A DNA stretch of 34,938 nucleotides from Mammaliicoccus stepanovicii (GTDB lineage Bacteria; Bacillota; Bacilli; Staphylococcales; Staphylococcaceae): NCBI RefSeq assembly GCF_002902525.1, contig NZ_PPQZ01000072.1:1-34938 (forward strand). Reading direction: 5' to 3'. The notes under the pieces were generated by a model, which saw only the letters and a list, made by a program, of their open reading frames with translations, did no database searches and had not been told where the DNA came from. How positions within the stretch are numbered: position 1 is the stretch's first letter; every line of letters starts with the position of its first letter. Below, piece by piece: positions 19,226 to 27,173 of this stretch. Both the position numbers and the translations under genes were made by a program.

Positions 19226-19337
19226 TTATATATGTTCTATATTTATTAGTTTTATCGTTATAAATATATCATCTATACTAAATTGATGCTATATTTATGA
19301 TTAAGGTTATAAATGACTAAACGAGAGAGTGATTTCC

Positions 19338-20141
19338 ATGAATGCTGTATTTACAGTGATAAAAGAGCACTTTAAAAACTTTTATTTAATACAAAGATTA
19401 GCGCAGTTTCAATTAAAGATTTCAAATCATGATAATTACCTTGGTTTAGCTTGGGAATTGATTAATCCTGTATTACAAATTTTTGTATATTGGTTTGCTT
19501 TTGGTGTCGGAATAAGACAGAACAAACCAATTGATGATGTACCATTTATATTTTGGCTACTTGTCGGAATAAGTGCTTGGTTCTTTGTGAATCAAGGAAT
19601 ATTGGAAGGAACGAAATCAATAGGTACAAGATTCAATCAAGTTGCAAAGATGAATTTTCCTTTATCCGCAATACCTGCTTATATTTTAACAAGTAAATTT
19701 TATGGTCATCTAGTCTTAACTTTCGTAATTGTTATTATTTGTATGACTACTGGAATTTTTCCATCATTGTATCTTTTACAGTTATTGATATATATGCCAA
19801 TGTTATATGCCTTCGCATATTCTGTATCAATGTTAACATCAACTTTAGGTGTGTTAATTCGTGATACACAAATGGCAATGCAAGCAATTTTAAGAATGCT
19901 CTTTTATTTATCACCAATACTATGGATTCCAGATAAAGGATCAATAGTTGAAATGATTATGAAATTTAATCCAGTATACTTTTATGCTGAATCATATAGG
20001 GCAGCGATTTTATATGATAATATTTACTTATTAGAACATTGGAAGTTGGCATTATATAACGTTAGTATAATAGCATTATTCTTTGTTATAGGTTCTATCT
20101 TACACATGAAATTTAGACAAAGATTTGCAGATTTTCTATAA
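19338..20141 (+). CDS. tagG: Teichoic acid export ABC transporter, permease TagG/TarG
   Basis: ABC-2-type membrane subunit of the WTA exporter, 267 residues with six hydrophobic segments. Diagnostic stretches are FYLIQRLAQFQLKISNHDNY near the N-terminus, LGLAWELINPVLQIFVYW, FFVNQGILEGTKSI, and the C-terminal FRQRFADFL. The ATG at 19338 was chosen, with GAGAGTGAT just before it; a GTG three codons upstream is possible. It is the first gene of the rightward tagG-tagB-tagX group, with a terminator-like hairpin after it that may only partly separate it from tagB. Confidence 0.95.
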   Translation: MNAVFTVIKEHFKNFYLIQRLAQFQLKISNHDNYLGLAWELINPVLQIFVYWFAFGVGIRQNKPIDDVPFIFWLLVGISAWFFVNQGILEGTKSIGTRFNQVAKMNFPLSAIPAYILTSKFYGHLVLTFVIVIICMTTGIFPSLYLLQLLIYMPMLYAFAYSVSMLTSTLGVLIRDTQMAMQAILRMLFYLSPILWIPDKGSIVEMIMKFNPVYFYAESYRAAILYDNIYLLEHWKLALYNVSIIALFFVIGSILHMKFRQRFADFL

Positions 20142-20154
20142 AATGATAATAAAA

Positions 20155-20190
20155 GAGCCTGTGGCATATACGATGTCTCAGGCTCGTTTT
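20155..20190 (+). terminator. Terminator-like hairpin between tagG and tagB
   Basis: Arms GAGCCTG (20155-20161) and CAGGCTC (20179-20185) are followed by GTTTT. With only 29 bp from there to the tagB start and no clear separate tagB promoter, it may act as an attenuator rather than a full stop. Confidence 0.6.
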
Positions 20191-20218
20191 ATAAATGCGT
20201 AAGATAGGAAGTGGAAAA

Positions 20219-21286
20219 ATGGCGAGAAACATCGTAAAAGGTATATATATTTTATTGTTATTTTTAATAAACAAAATGTTTAAACATAAGATAGATTCTC
20301 ATAATGTTGTTGTTTTTATGACATTTAAGGAAGATGTATTACCTGTAATTGAAGCACTTAAAGAAGAAAAATATCATATCACGATAATTGCTCATCCAAA
20401 GTGGATTGACTTTGCTCATGAGTTACAAGTCGATAAAGTTATAAACTTGAAAAATAAATATATTATCCAACAAATTAAAGCAATTAAATCTAGTAAAACT
20501 GTGATTATCGATACGTATTATTTACTGTTAGGCGGTATCACAAAAGCTAACAATCAAACCGTTATTCAAACTTGGCATGCTGCAGGTGCAACAAAACAAT
20601 TCGGTTTAGAAGATAAAAGTGTCGATATACATAATGAGAAACTCATTAAAAATTATTTAAAGGTATATCACTTTACTGACTACTATTTAGTAAGTTCAAA
20701 TATTATGAAACAGATTTTCATTCGGAGTTTAGATGCTAAAGAAAGTCAAATGTTGCCATTTGGACTTCCAAGACTTGATCATTACAAAAATATAAAGCCT
20801 GTTAACCATAATAAGAAAATAGCACTTTATCTACCGACTTATAGAGACTATACAAACCAAATTCATACAATTAATAAAGAAGAGTTTGAACGAGCATGTC
20901 CTGAATTTGAATTAATTACAAAGTTACATCCGAGTATTTCAAATCACATGTCAGATGATCGCAACACTCAAGATTTAATTGAGGTAGCTGACCTCATTAT
21001 TACGGATTATAGTTCGTTAAGTATAGAAGCATCATTACTTGATAAGACAATTATTTTCTATAGTTTTGATGAAGAAATATACAATCAAAAAAGAGGTTTG
21101 AATCAATATTATTATGAAATGACTGAAACAAATAAAGCCTATGATGTACAGACTTTATATCAATTAGTTAACCATAATAAGATTAATGAAAATATTAAAC
21201 AAATGTGGCATGAATATACTAATTTTAATGCTACTGAACAATTAATTAAATTTATTAAAGAAGGAGATTGTAAAGATGAAAGTTAG
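20219..21286 (+). CDS. tagB: CDP-glycerol linkage-unit glycerophosphotransferase TagB/TarB
   Basis: It adds the first glycerol phosphate from CDP-glycerol to the ManNAc-GlcNAc-PP-undecaprenyl linker. It is a peripheral membrane protein of 355 residues in the Glyphos_transf family, with an N-terminal hydrophobic/amphipathic segment (IYILLLFLINKMF). Family motifs are QTWHAAGATKQFG (catalytic-type His), LYLPTYRDY, TKLHPS and IITDYSSLSIEAS. The short form, with HAAGATK rather than HGTPLKK, separates TagB from TagF-type polymerases. The ATG at 20219 follows AGGAAGTGG. It overlaps tagX by 11 bp. Confidence 0.93.
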   Translation: MARNIVKGIYILLLFLINKMFKHKIDSHNVVVFMTFKEDVLPVIEALKEEKYHITIIAHPKWIDFAHELQVDKVINLKNKYIIQQIKAIKSSKTVIIDTYYLLLGGITKANNQTVIQTWHAAGATKQFGLEDKSVDIHNEKLIKNYLKVYHFTDYYLVSSNIMKQIFIRSLDAKESQMLPFGLPRLDHYKNIKPVNHNKKIALYLPTYRDYTNQIHTINKEEFERACPEFELITKLHPSISNHMSDDRNTQDLIEVADLIITDYSSLSIEASLLDKTIIFYSFDEEIYNQKRGLNQYYYEMTETNKAYDVQTLYQLVNHNKINENIKQMWHEYTNFNATEQLIKFIKEGDCKDES

Positions 21287-22328
21287 TGTAATTATTCCGG
21301 TTTATAATGCCGAAGAAACCATAACTGAAACAATAGCATCGATTCATTCTCAACATTCTCACGAAATTATTTGTATTAATGATGGTTCTAAAGATAATAG
21401 TTCAACAGTTATTAGTAATTTAAATCATCCTAATGTCGTTCTAGTCAATCGTGAAAATAAAGGAGCAGCTGCATCAAGAAATGAAGGTATTAGTTTAGCA
21501 CAAGGCGAGTACATTATGTTTTGTGATGCTGATGATAAACTTGGTGATAACATTATCGATAACATGATCAAAGAGATTGAAACATACAATACTGACATAG
21601 TCGTAGGTCAAGTTCATCATTTAATTGGAGAAAAAGTTTATCCTATTTCTACTTATAAAGATTTAAAAGCAGTACATGTTACAGATTTAAACAGTACACC
21701 TGAAGTAATTCAATCAATAGGACCATACGGTAAACTGTATAAAAAGTCTAAACTAGAAAATATTAGATTTGATGAAGATATAACGTTCTGCGAAGAACAT
21801 ACGTTTAATTTAAAAGCATGGGTAAATAGCAATATTTCAGTAATTGATGATTTAGCCTATTTATATAACATTGGTATAGAGGATTCAATTGTTGCAAGTA
21901 GTTATAAAAATATAACTAAATATTTAAGTGACGGCGCTAAAGTGAGAAGTAGGTCTCTTGAAATTTTGAAAGACTTAGATCAAAATGTTAGTGATTATTA
22001 TAGTTATAGAATGGATAAATTAATTATATTCTATCTCATTAGAAATAATTATCTAAAGGTTAATAATATGAAGTCGTTATTGGACAGTGCAGTGTTATAT
22101 TTAGATGTTATTAACAATATTAATACTACTAGTGCGAAAGAATTAAAAACACTCGTTCTAACGATATCAACGGTAGAAGGATATGATCAGTTTAAACAAA
22201 TAGCAATGAAACTAGAAATTCCATCAGATAAGAAGACATATAGACAATATCAATTAAATGCTCAAAAACTAAAACTAAAAATGAAACTACGAAATATGAA
22301 AAATAAAAGCAAGAAAATATCACATTAA
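21276..22328 (+). CDS. tagX: WTA-locus family 2 glycosyltransferase TagX/TarX
   Basis: A GT-A fold glycosyltransferase of 350 residues. It has VSVIIPVYNAEETI at the N-terminus, EIICINDGSKDNSS, NKGAAASRNEGI, and the metal-binding DADD in YIMFCDADDKLG. The C-terminus is very basic and Lys-rich (KLKLKMKLRNMKNKSKK), suggesting contact with acidic polymer or membrane. Its homologue sits in the same place in S. aureus (tarB-tarX-tarD), where its role is unsettled. AAGGAG lies 9 nt before the ATG, inside the end of tagB, so translation is coupled. Confidence 0.85.
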   Translation: MKVSVIIPVYNAEETITETIASIHSQHSHEIICINDGSKDNSSTVISNLNHPNVVLVNRENKGAAASRNEGISLAQGEYIMFCDADDKLGDNIIDNMIKEIETYNTDIVVGQVHHLIGEKVYPISTYKDLKAVHVTDLNSTPEVIQSIGPYGKLYKKSKLENIRFDEDITFCEEHTFNLKAWVNSNISVIDDLAYLYNIGIEDSIVASSYKNITKYLSDGAKVRSRSLEILKDLDQNVSDYYSYRMDKLIIFYLIRNNYLKVNNMKSLLDSAVLYLDVINNINTTSAKELKTLVLTISTVEGYDQFKQIAMKLEIPSDKKTYRQYQLNAQKLKLKMKLRNMKNKSKKISH

Positions 22329-22331
22329 TCA

Positions 22332-22367
22332 AAAGAGGCCAGGACAAATCATGTCCTAGCCTCTTAT
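22332..22367 (+). terminator. Terminator of the tagG-tagB-tagX group
   Basis: Arms GAGGC/GCCTC (22335-22339 with 22359-22363) and AGGACA/TGTCCT (22341-22346 with 22352-22357) with one internal mismatch form an 11-bp stem followed by a T-containing tail. Confidence 0.7.
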
Positions 22368-22424
22368 TTAAATATATTTTAGGTAAAGTATTAACTATAA
22401 TAGACAAACAATAAAACAAAGCGA

Positions 22425-22501
22425 GTCTAAGAAGCAAGAATGTTGAATCTAGCATAATAGGAGAGTTCTAAGTGGCAAGACTGATTAATCTAGCAAAATA
22501 G
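22425..22501 (+). repeat. Two 36-bp imperfect direct repeats at 41-bp period
   Basis: Copies at 22425-22460 and 22466-22501 match at 29 of 36 positions and both end with ATCTAGCA(T/A)AATAG. No gene is visible in the 22329-22550 gap; apart from these repeats and two terminators I see nothing else there. Confidence 0.75.
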
Positions 22502-22502
22502 C

Positions 22503-22546
22503 AAAAAAACGTAAAGCTTCTAGGATTGCAGAAGCTTTACGTTTTT
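22503..22546. terminator. Terminator of the fmtA-like gene (bidirectional)
   Basis: A perfect 16-bp stem (22505-22520 with 22531-22546) with a 10-nt loop. The A-run on the left gives a T-run on the minus strand just after the fmtA-like gene stop. Confidence 0.88.
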
Positions 22547-22550
22547 ATTT

Positions 22551-23681
22551 TTATTTTTGTTTTAATTCTTGATGAAGAATTTGTTTGTAAATATACTTCA
22601 ACATATTCTCGGTATTACTTTTATAAGGTTGGTATAACTGATTACTCGCTATCGTAACGATATATTCATCGTTAGAATAAGTCACGATATCATTAGCGAA
22701 GAATATGCCTCTATATCGTTCGTAGTCTTTAAATTTATAAAATCCATATCTATATGATGAAGGATAATAGCCCTGATCAGGTAATGATAATAAATTTTGC
22801 GTAGATGTTTTTGATACAAGCTTATTCTCTTTAAATTTCGAGACGAGTTGTGCCATATCATGTGTAGAGATATAAACATTTCCTGCACCATCATATTTAT
22901 CTAAATTGTTAGGCTGTATATAAATATTTTGGTTATTTATATTTTTATAACCACTTACAAAGTACTTTTCATGACTTTTTGAATCATAATTTGAAGTGTA
23001 TTTTAAGTTTGCTTTATTAATGATGCGATGTTTCAAATTATATTCAAATGATTTATGTGTAACGTTCTCGATAACCTTAGCTAAAGTAATGTAATTAGCA
23101 TCATTATATTGGTAGGTACGATAATGCGAAGGTACGATACCTGTACTTTTAATGGTACGTATTGAACTATCTAAACCAAACTGAGACCAATCTGGCTTGA
23201 ATTTAGCTAAACCACTTTGATGTAACATTAAATCTCTAAGTGTAAGTGGATAATTTAATTGAAAGTCAGGAATATATTTATTCACATTGTCATCGAGATT
23301 GAGTTTGCCTTCTTCTTCTAATTGTCTAAGCATAATTCCTGTGAGGAATTTATTTGCTGATCCTATTAAATACATCGAATGGTTATCATTCTTTATGTTA
23401 TTCTCAAAATTTTTGAAACCATATGATTCATCCATAATGAGTTTGTTTTTCCTGAAAATCGTTATATTACCATTAAAATGATTTGATTTTAAAAATTCAT
23501 CAACATTTAGTTTTGTTTGCTTATCTAATGGCTCGTTATTGTCTATATTGTCGAGAGGTTTGACTTTAGATGTTACTTGATGAGTTGGTTGATCTTGCAA
23601 GGGTAATTTCACTTTAAATATACAGAATGAAATTACACATGTAATACTGATAAATAATAGAAATAGAATTAATTTTTTCAT
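22551..23681 (-). CDS. fmtA: FmtA-like serine hydrolase (teichoic acid D-alanyl esterase family)
   Basis: A beta-lactamase/penicillin-binding-protein-fold protein of 376 residues with an N-terminal membrane/signal segment (LILFLLFISITCVISFCIF), so it acts outside the cell. The SxxK motif is Ser108-Ala-Asn-Lys111 in YLIGSANKFLTG, and a YxD motif is Tyr192-Asn-Asp194. The 84- and 86-residue spacings equal those I recall for S. aureus FmtA (Ser127, Tyr211, Asp213), an esterase that removes D-alanine from teichoic acids. No clear KTG triad is present near the C-terminus. Location between tagX and tagD fits a WTA role. AGGAGTGA precedes the start. A generic class C-like hydrolase is the alternative. 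Confidence 0.8.
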   Translation of the reverse strand: MKKLILFLLFISITCVISFCIFKVKLPLQDQPTHQVTSKVKPLDNIDNNEPLDKQTKLNVDEFLKSNHFNGNITIFRKNKLIMDESYGFKNFENNIKNDNHSMYLIGSANKFLTGIMLRQLEEEGKLNLDDNVNKYIPDFQLNYPLTLRDLMLHQSGLAKFKPDWSQFGLDSSIRTIKSTGIVPSHYRTYQYNDANYITLAKVIENVTHKSFEYNLKHRIINKANLKYTSNYDSKSHEKYFVSGYKNINNQNIYIQPNNLDKYDGAGNVYISTHDMAQLVSKFKENKLVSKTSTQNLLSLPDQGYYPSSYRYGFYKFKDYERYRGIFFANDIVTYSNDEYIVTIASNQLYQPYKSNTENMLKYIYKQILHQELKQK

Positions 23682-23745
23682 ATGTCACTCCTGATGTTCT
23701 TACAATTAAATACTTTTATTCAATTAATTTACAGTATTGACTAAT

Positions 23746-23770
23746 AAAAAGAACACAGTATTTGTGTTCT
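23746..23770 (-). terminator. Terminator of tagD
   Basis: An 8-bp perfect stem (23750-23757 with 23763-23770) begins in the tagD stop codon and is followed by a T-run on the minus strand. Transcription from tagD could otherwise continue into the fmtA-like gene 88 bp downstream. Confidence 0.7.
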
Positions 23771-24161
23771 AATCAGTACCATAAAGTTCCTTCTTAATTT
23801 GAGTTGTAGAAATACCTTCAGTTCTCTTAAGGTAAATGACTTCGCATTCATCTTTCAAGAAATCAAACTCGCCTTCCCAATCATGACCCATAAGGAAAGT
23901 ATCGACATTGTAGTTTTTAACATCTTCTGTCTTTTGTTCCCAACCATTCTCAGGTATAACTAAATCAACATATCTAATAGATTCTAGCATCATCTTACGT
24001 TGTTCATAGTTATAGTAAGATTTCTTGTTCTTTAGTTTGTTGAACTCGTCTGTAGATAAAGCAACAATTAGATAGTCGCCATATTGCTTTGCTCGTCTTA
24101 AAAGTTCGATATGGCCATAATGTAATAAATCATATGTACCATAAGTAATTACTCTACGCAT
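23769..24161 (-). CDS. tagD: Glycerol-3-phosphate cytidylyltransferase TagD/TarD
   Basis: It makes CDP-glycerol from CTP and sn-glycerol 3-phosphate, the donor for TagB and the TagF-type enzymes. The 130-residue protein has the complete nucleotidyltransferase signature set: YGTYDLLHYGH (His14, His17), the conserved LIVALSTDEFN, and RTEGISTT (113-120), which closes over CTP. Length and motifs match the family. It is transcribed leftward, divergent from the tagF-type genes, with GAGGTGAAG upstream of the ATG and a hexamer array 55-91 bp further upstream. Confidence 0.97.
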   Translation of the reverse strand: MRRVITYGTYDLLHYGHIELLRRAKQYGDYLIVALSTDEFNKLKNKKSYYNYEQRKMMLESIRYVDLVIPENGWEQKTEDVKNYNVDTFLMGHDWEGEFDFLKDECEVIYLKRTEGISTTQIKKELYGTD

Positions 24162-24215
24162 ATTATCTTCACCTCTTTAACTTATATAGTAAAGCTTAAT
24201 ATATAAACAAATCAA

Positions 24216-24252
24216 TGTAAACAAATTGTATTAATTGTAAAGAAAATGTATA
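24216..24252. promoter_or_regulatory. Four-hexamer response-regulator-like array between tagD and tagF-like gene 1
   Basis: On the plus strand TGTAAA (24216), TGTATT (24227), TGTAAA (24236) and TGTATA (24247) lie in an 11-9-11 bp register. On the minus strand, in the tagD sense, this reads TATACA-N5-TTTACA-N3-AATACA-N5-TTTACA. That resembles four PhoP-type half-sites, or two WalR-type sites with one mismatch each. The rest of the 256-bp gap is AT-rich with no gene visible. Confidence 0.5.
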
Positions 24253-24417
24253 AGCTATTATATAAACTCTGAAGCTATTTGTACAGTAGAAAGTATATTC
24301 ATTAAGGTAATAAAGCGTTTTTATTTTTAATAATATTAGTGTATCATCATATACAAATATGAAATATCTGTATATTTAAAAAAATACACTTTATTGAGGA
24401 AGGAAACTTTCAACATT

Positions 24418-25881
24418 ATGGAAGAAAAATTATTTTTAATGACCGAACAGTCATTTAAAGAAACAATTTCATTTTTTAGTAAACAAGATCAAGTTGATAA
24501 AGAAGATCGGGAACAATTATATGATTATTTGGAGAAAGTACTCAATCCACAGTTTCCATTTAAATTCGATTTTATTCTTCAAAATAAACAAGTGCTGTCC
24601 AATATATTAATAAAGTTGAATTATCAAGTGTCTAAAAAAAGTATCTTCAAATCACTGGAAATTAATGCCATAAAAAAATATAATTTTAAACAGGCATACA
24701 AAATATCTAGAGTCAGAAGGTTTATGAGTTCATTAAAGTCTAAATATTATGTTTCAAATATATTTAGTGAAAAAGTAAAAAACATTGTGATATATGAATC
24801 ATTTAATGGCAAATCATTTTCTGATTCACCTAAGATGATTTATAACGAATTATCAAAAAGGCGAGCAGACTATAGACATGTAGTCGTAACGAATAATGAA
24901 AAATTAAAAAATACATTATCAAAGCAAGGTATAGAAACTGTAGATAAAAACACAAAAGCATATTTTAAATTGTATAATCAATCAAAAGTATGGATAGCCA
25001 ATACAAGAATATCTCCACAGGTTTATAAGAAAAAATCTCAAATTTTCATTCAAACTTGGCATGGTACGCCGTTAAAGAAATTAGCTAATGACCAAACAGT
25101 GATATCCATTCCAGAGGTGACATTAGAAGAGTATCTATATGGATTTAATAAAGAGACAAGTAGATGGGATTATTTGTTGTCTCCAAGTAAAACTGCTACT
25201 TCAAGGTTTAAAACAGCGTTTAATTTACCTGAATCGCACATATTAACACTTGGATATCCACGAAATGATGATTTAATAAATTATAATAATTCGATACATA
25301 TTAAACAATTAAAAGAAAAACATAATGTTCCATTTAATAAGAAAGTGATACTTTATGCGCCAACTTGGCGTGATAATGACCGTGTAGATATCGGCCAATA
25401 TAATTTTAAATTAAAGTTAGATTTAGATTATTTTGAAGAAAACCTAAGTGATGACTATATTTTAATAATTAGGGCACACTATTTAGTATCAAATGCATTA
25501 AATTTAGAAAGTTATAACAGTGTCTATGATTTATCAAAAGCTGAAGATATAAATGAATTGTTTTTAATCAGTGATATTTTAATAACGGACTATTCTTCTG
25601 TATATTTCGACTTTGCAAACTTAGAAAGACCAATATTATTCTTTGCCTACGATAAAGAAAGTTATGCAAATGATATAAGAGGCTTTTATGTACCTTATGA
25701 ATCTGATTTACCTGGACCGATATTTAGTAATAGTCATAAATTATTTTCATTTATCAAAAATGAAAATTATCAAGCCATTCCTAATTCGCAACAATACAAG
25801 CAATTTAACAAAGTATACAATGAATTAGATGACGGTAAAGCGACAAGTAGAGTGGTAGATAGAATCATACAAATTCTATAA
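24418..25881 (+). CDS. TagF-type CDP-glycerol glycerophosphotransferase (tagF-like 1)
   Basis: A probable glycerol-phosphate polymerase or primase of 487 residues. The first 120 or so residues are an alpha-rich accessory region; the rest is a full Glyphos_transf domain. It has YESFNGKSFSDSPKMIYNEL, FIQTWHGTPLKKL (His215), SRWDYLLSPS, LGYPRNDDL, ILYAPTWRDN, IIRAHYL and ILITDYSSVYFDFA. The ATG at 24418 is 13 nt from AGGAAGGA, a long gap; a TTG at 24394 is the alternative. It heads the rightward group and is followed 15 bp later by the broken tandem-domain gene. Whether it primes (TarF role) or polymerises (TagF role) cannot be told from sequence. Confidence 0.88.
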   Translation: MEEKLFLMTEQSFKETISFFSKQDQVDKEDREQLYDYLEKVLNPQFPFKFDFILQNKQVLSNILIKLNYQVSKKSIFKSLEINAIKKYNFKQAYKISRVRRFMSSLKSKYYVSNIFSEKVKNIVIYESFNGKSFSDSPKMIYNELSKRRADYRHVVVTNNEKLKNTLSKQGIETVDKNTKAYFKLYNQSKVWIANTRISPQVYKKKSQIFIQTWHGTPLKKLANDQTVISIPEVTLEEYLYGFNKETSRWDYLLSPSKTATSRFKTAFNLPESHILTLGYPRNDDLINYNNSIHIKQLKEKHNVPFNKKVILYAPTWRDNDRVDIGQYNFKLKLDLDYFEENLSDDYILIIRAHYLVSNALNLESYNSVYDLSKAEDINELFLISDILITDYSSVYFDFANLERPILFFAYDKESYANDIRGFYVPYESDLPGPIFSNSHKLFSFIKNENYQAIPNSQQYKQFNKVYNELDDGKATSRVVDRIIQIL

Positions 25882-25896
25882 AATGGAGAGATAAAT

Positions 25897-27168
25897 ATGA
25901 AGAAGTTAAACATTTTTCAACAAGAAGACCTATTAACAATCGAGTTTGACCAATCAATCGTAGAAATTAAGAATGTATACATAAAAAACGAATTTGATGA
26001 GCTTCAGTTTTTTCAGACGAATAAACAAAATAAATTTATTATTAATCTGAAAGATGTATTAAACACATTTAAACAATATGACAGAGAAACTATCTACTTC
26101 TTATTGGAAAAATCAGATGGTATTACGCAATCCATTCAAAAAGTTAATGTGAAACGATATGACTGTAAAATTCGAGATTTTGAAACAGTTTCACAAGATG
26201 ATGCTTTCATTACACCTTATTTAACTAAAAATGGTGTCCTTCAATTTACGATGAAGTCTGAACTTCCAGTATCTACATACTTTGCAAGAAGACATATAGA
26301 TAAATTAGCCATTTCTAATAAAGAAGTATTTATTAAAGGTAAGTTTTCAATTCAGAATTCAAATCTAGAGTATGCAAAACTAAATATCACGTCAAGACTC
26401 AGTGAAAATGTTACTGAAGTAGAACTCAACCCTACAGTGTTCAATATATATAAAGATTTAAATGCCACTAGTTATGATTTTGAAGTGAACATATTAGAAG
26501 AGATGAAACAATATTTATGCCATCAGTTTGATTCTGAAGACATTATTGATCTGTTTTTAAACATTAAAGTTAAAGAGTTTAAACATGCATTTCAAATTAA
26601 GCTAGGTAATCCAAGAATTATGGTTGAAAGATTCGCTAAAGGTGAAATTTCTGTTGATTTTGGTGAAGTTGTGAAAACAGCTGTGCCTTATTACACAATG
26701 AAGGGTAGAAATTTATCTTTCCGAATTTCAGAATACAATAAAGAAGATTACAAAGCATACAAAAAATTAATGCGGGATTATCCTACTTTAATCAAGAATA
26801 ATTTAAATAAAAATAAAGTTTGGGTTATCGGTGAAAAGTCATATAAAGCACAAGACAATGGATATCATTTCTTTAAATATATGAGATTAAATCATCCTAA
26901 TGAAGAAGTTTATTATGTTATTGACAAAAACTCAGAAGAAAGAAAAAATGTTATACCATTCGGCAACGTTATTGATTTTAAATCTAAAGAACACTTTGAA
27001 ATTATGATTAAAGCAGATGTTATTTGTAGCACGCATCATACTGAATTGCTATTTCCAAGTCATGAAGCAAACTATGTAAGAAAAATTAGAGCAAAAAGAA
27101 TTTTTCTTCAACACGGTGTGTTAGGCGCTAAAAACTTAACACAAATTAATGGTAAACAATTAAAGTAA
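25897..27168 (+). CDS. Tandem-domain TagF-type protein, N-terminal part (gene broken by deletion/frameshift)
   Basis: 423 codons start at an ATG with GGAGAG upstream. Residues 1 to about 290 are a beta-rich region without a recognised domain. From about 300 the first half of a Glyphos_transf domain is clear: WVIGEKSYKAQDNGYHFFKY, VYYVIDKNSEERKN, CSTHHTELLFPS, and FLQHGVLGAKN with the catalytic-type His406. The frame then stops after INGKQLK. The expected continuation, roughly 35-40 residues leading to VTGLARFDELF, is absent, and the downstream homologous frame resumes at once in a different phase. The product would be a half-domain and probably inactive. An assembly or sequencing error would explain the frame change but not easily the missing residues. 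Confidence 0.75.
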   Translation: MKKLNIFQQEDLLTIEFDQSIVEIKNVYIKNEFDELQFFQTNKQNKFIINLKDVLNTFKQYDRETIYFLLEKSDGITQSIQKVNVKRYDCKIRDFETVSQDDAFITPYLTKNGVLQFTMKSELPVSTYFARRHIDKLAISNKEVFIKGKFSIQNSNLEYAKLNITSRLSENVTEVELNPTVFNIYKDLNATSYDFEVNILEEMKQYLCHQFDSEDIIDLFLNIKVKEFKHAFQIKLGNPRIMVERFAKGEISVDFGEVVKTAVPYYTMKGRNLSFRISEYNKEDYKAYKKLMRDYPTLIKNNLNKNKVWVIGEKSYKAQDNGYHFFKYMRLNHPNEEVYYVIDKNSEERKNVIPFGNVIDFKSKEHFEIMIKADVICSTHHTELLFPSHEANYVRKIRAKRIFLQHGVLGAKNLTQINGKQLK

Positions 27169-27173
27169 CTGGT

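Noticed and set aside
22461-22501. A 9-codon peptide (GTG start with AGGAG upstream) inside the second 41-bp repeat copy
   Set aside because: The first repeat copy does not keep the frame, so it is most likely chance.
23682-23745. A further TGTAAA-type array upstream of the fmtA-like gene
   Set aside because: One TGTAAA is present on the minus strand, but the hexamers at the expected spacings match at only four of six positions and the 20-bp partner is missing.
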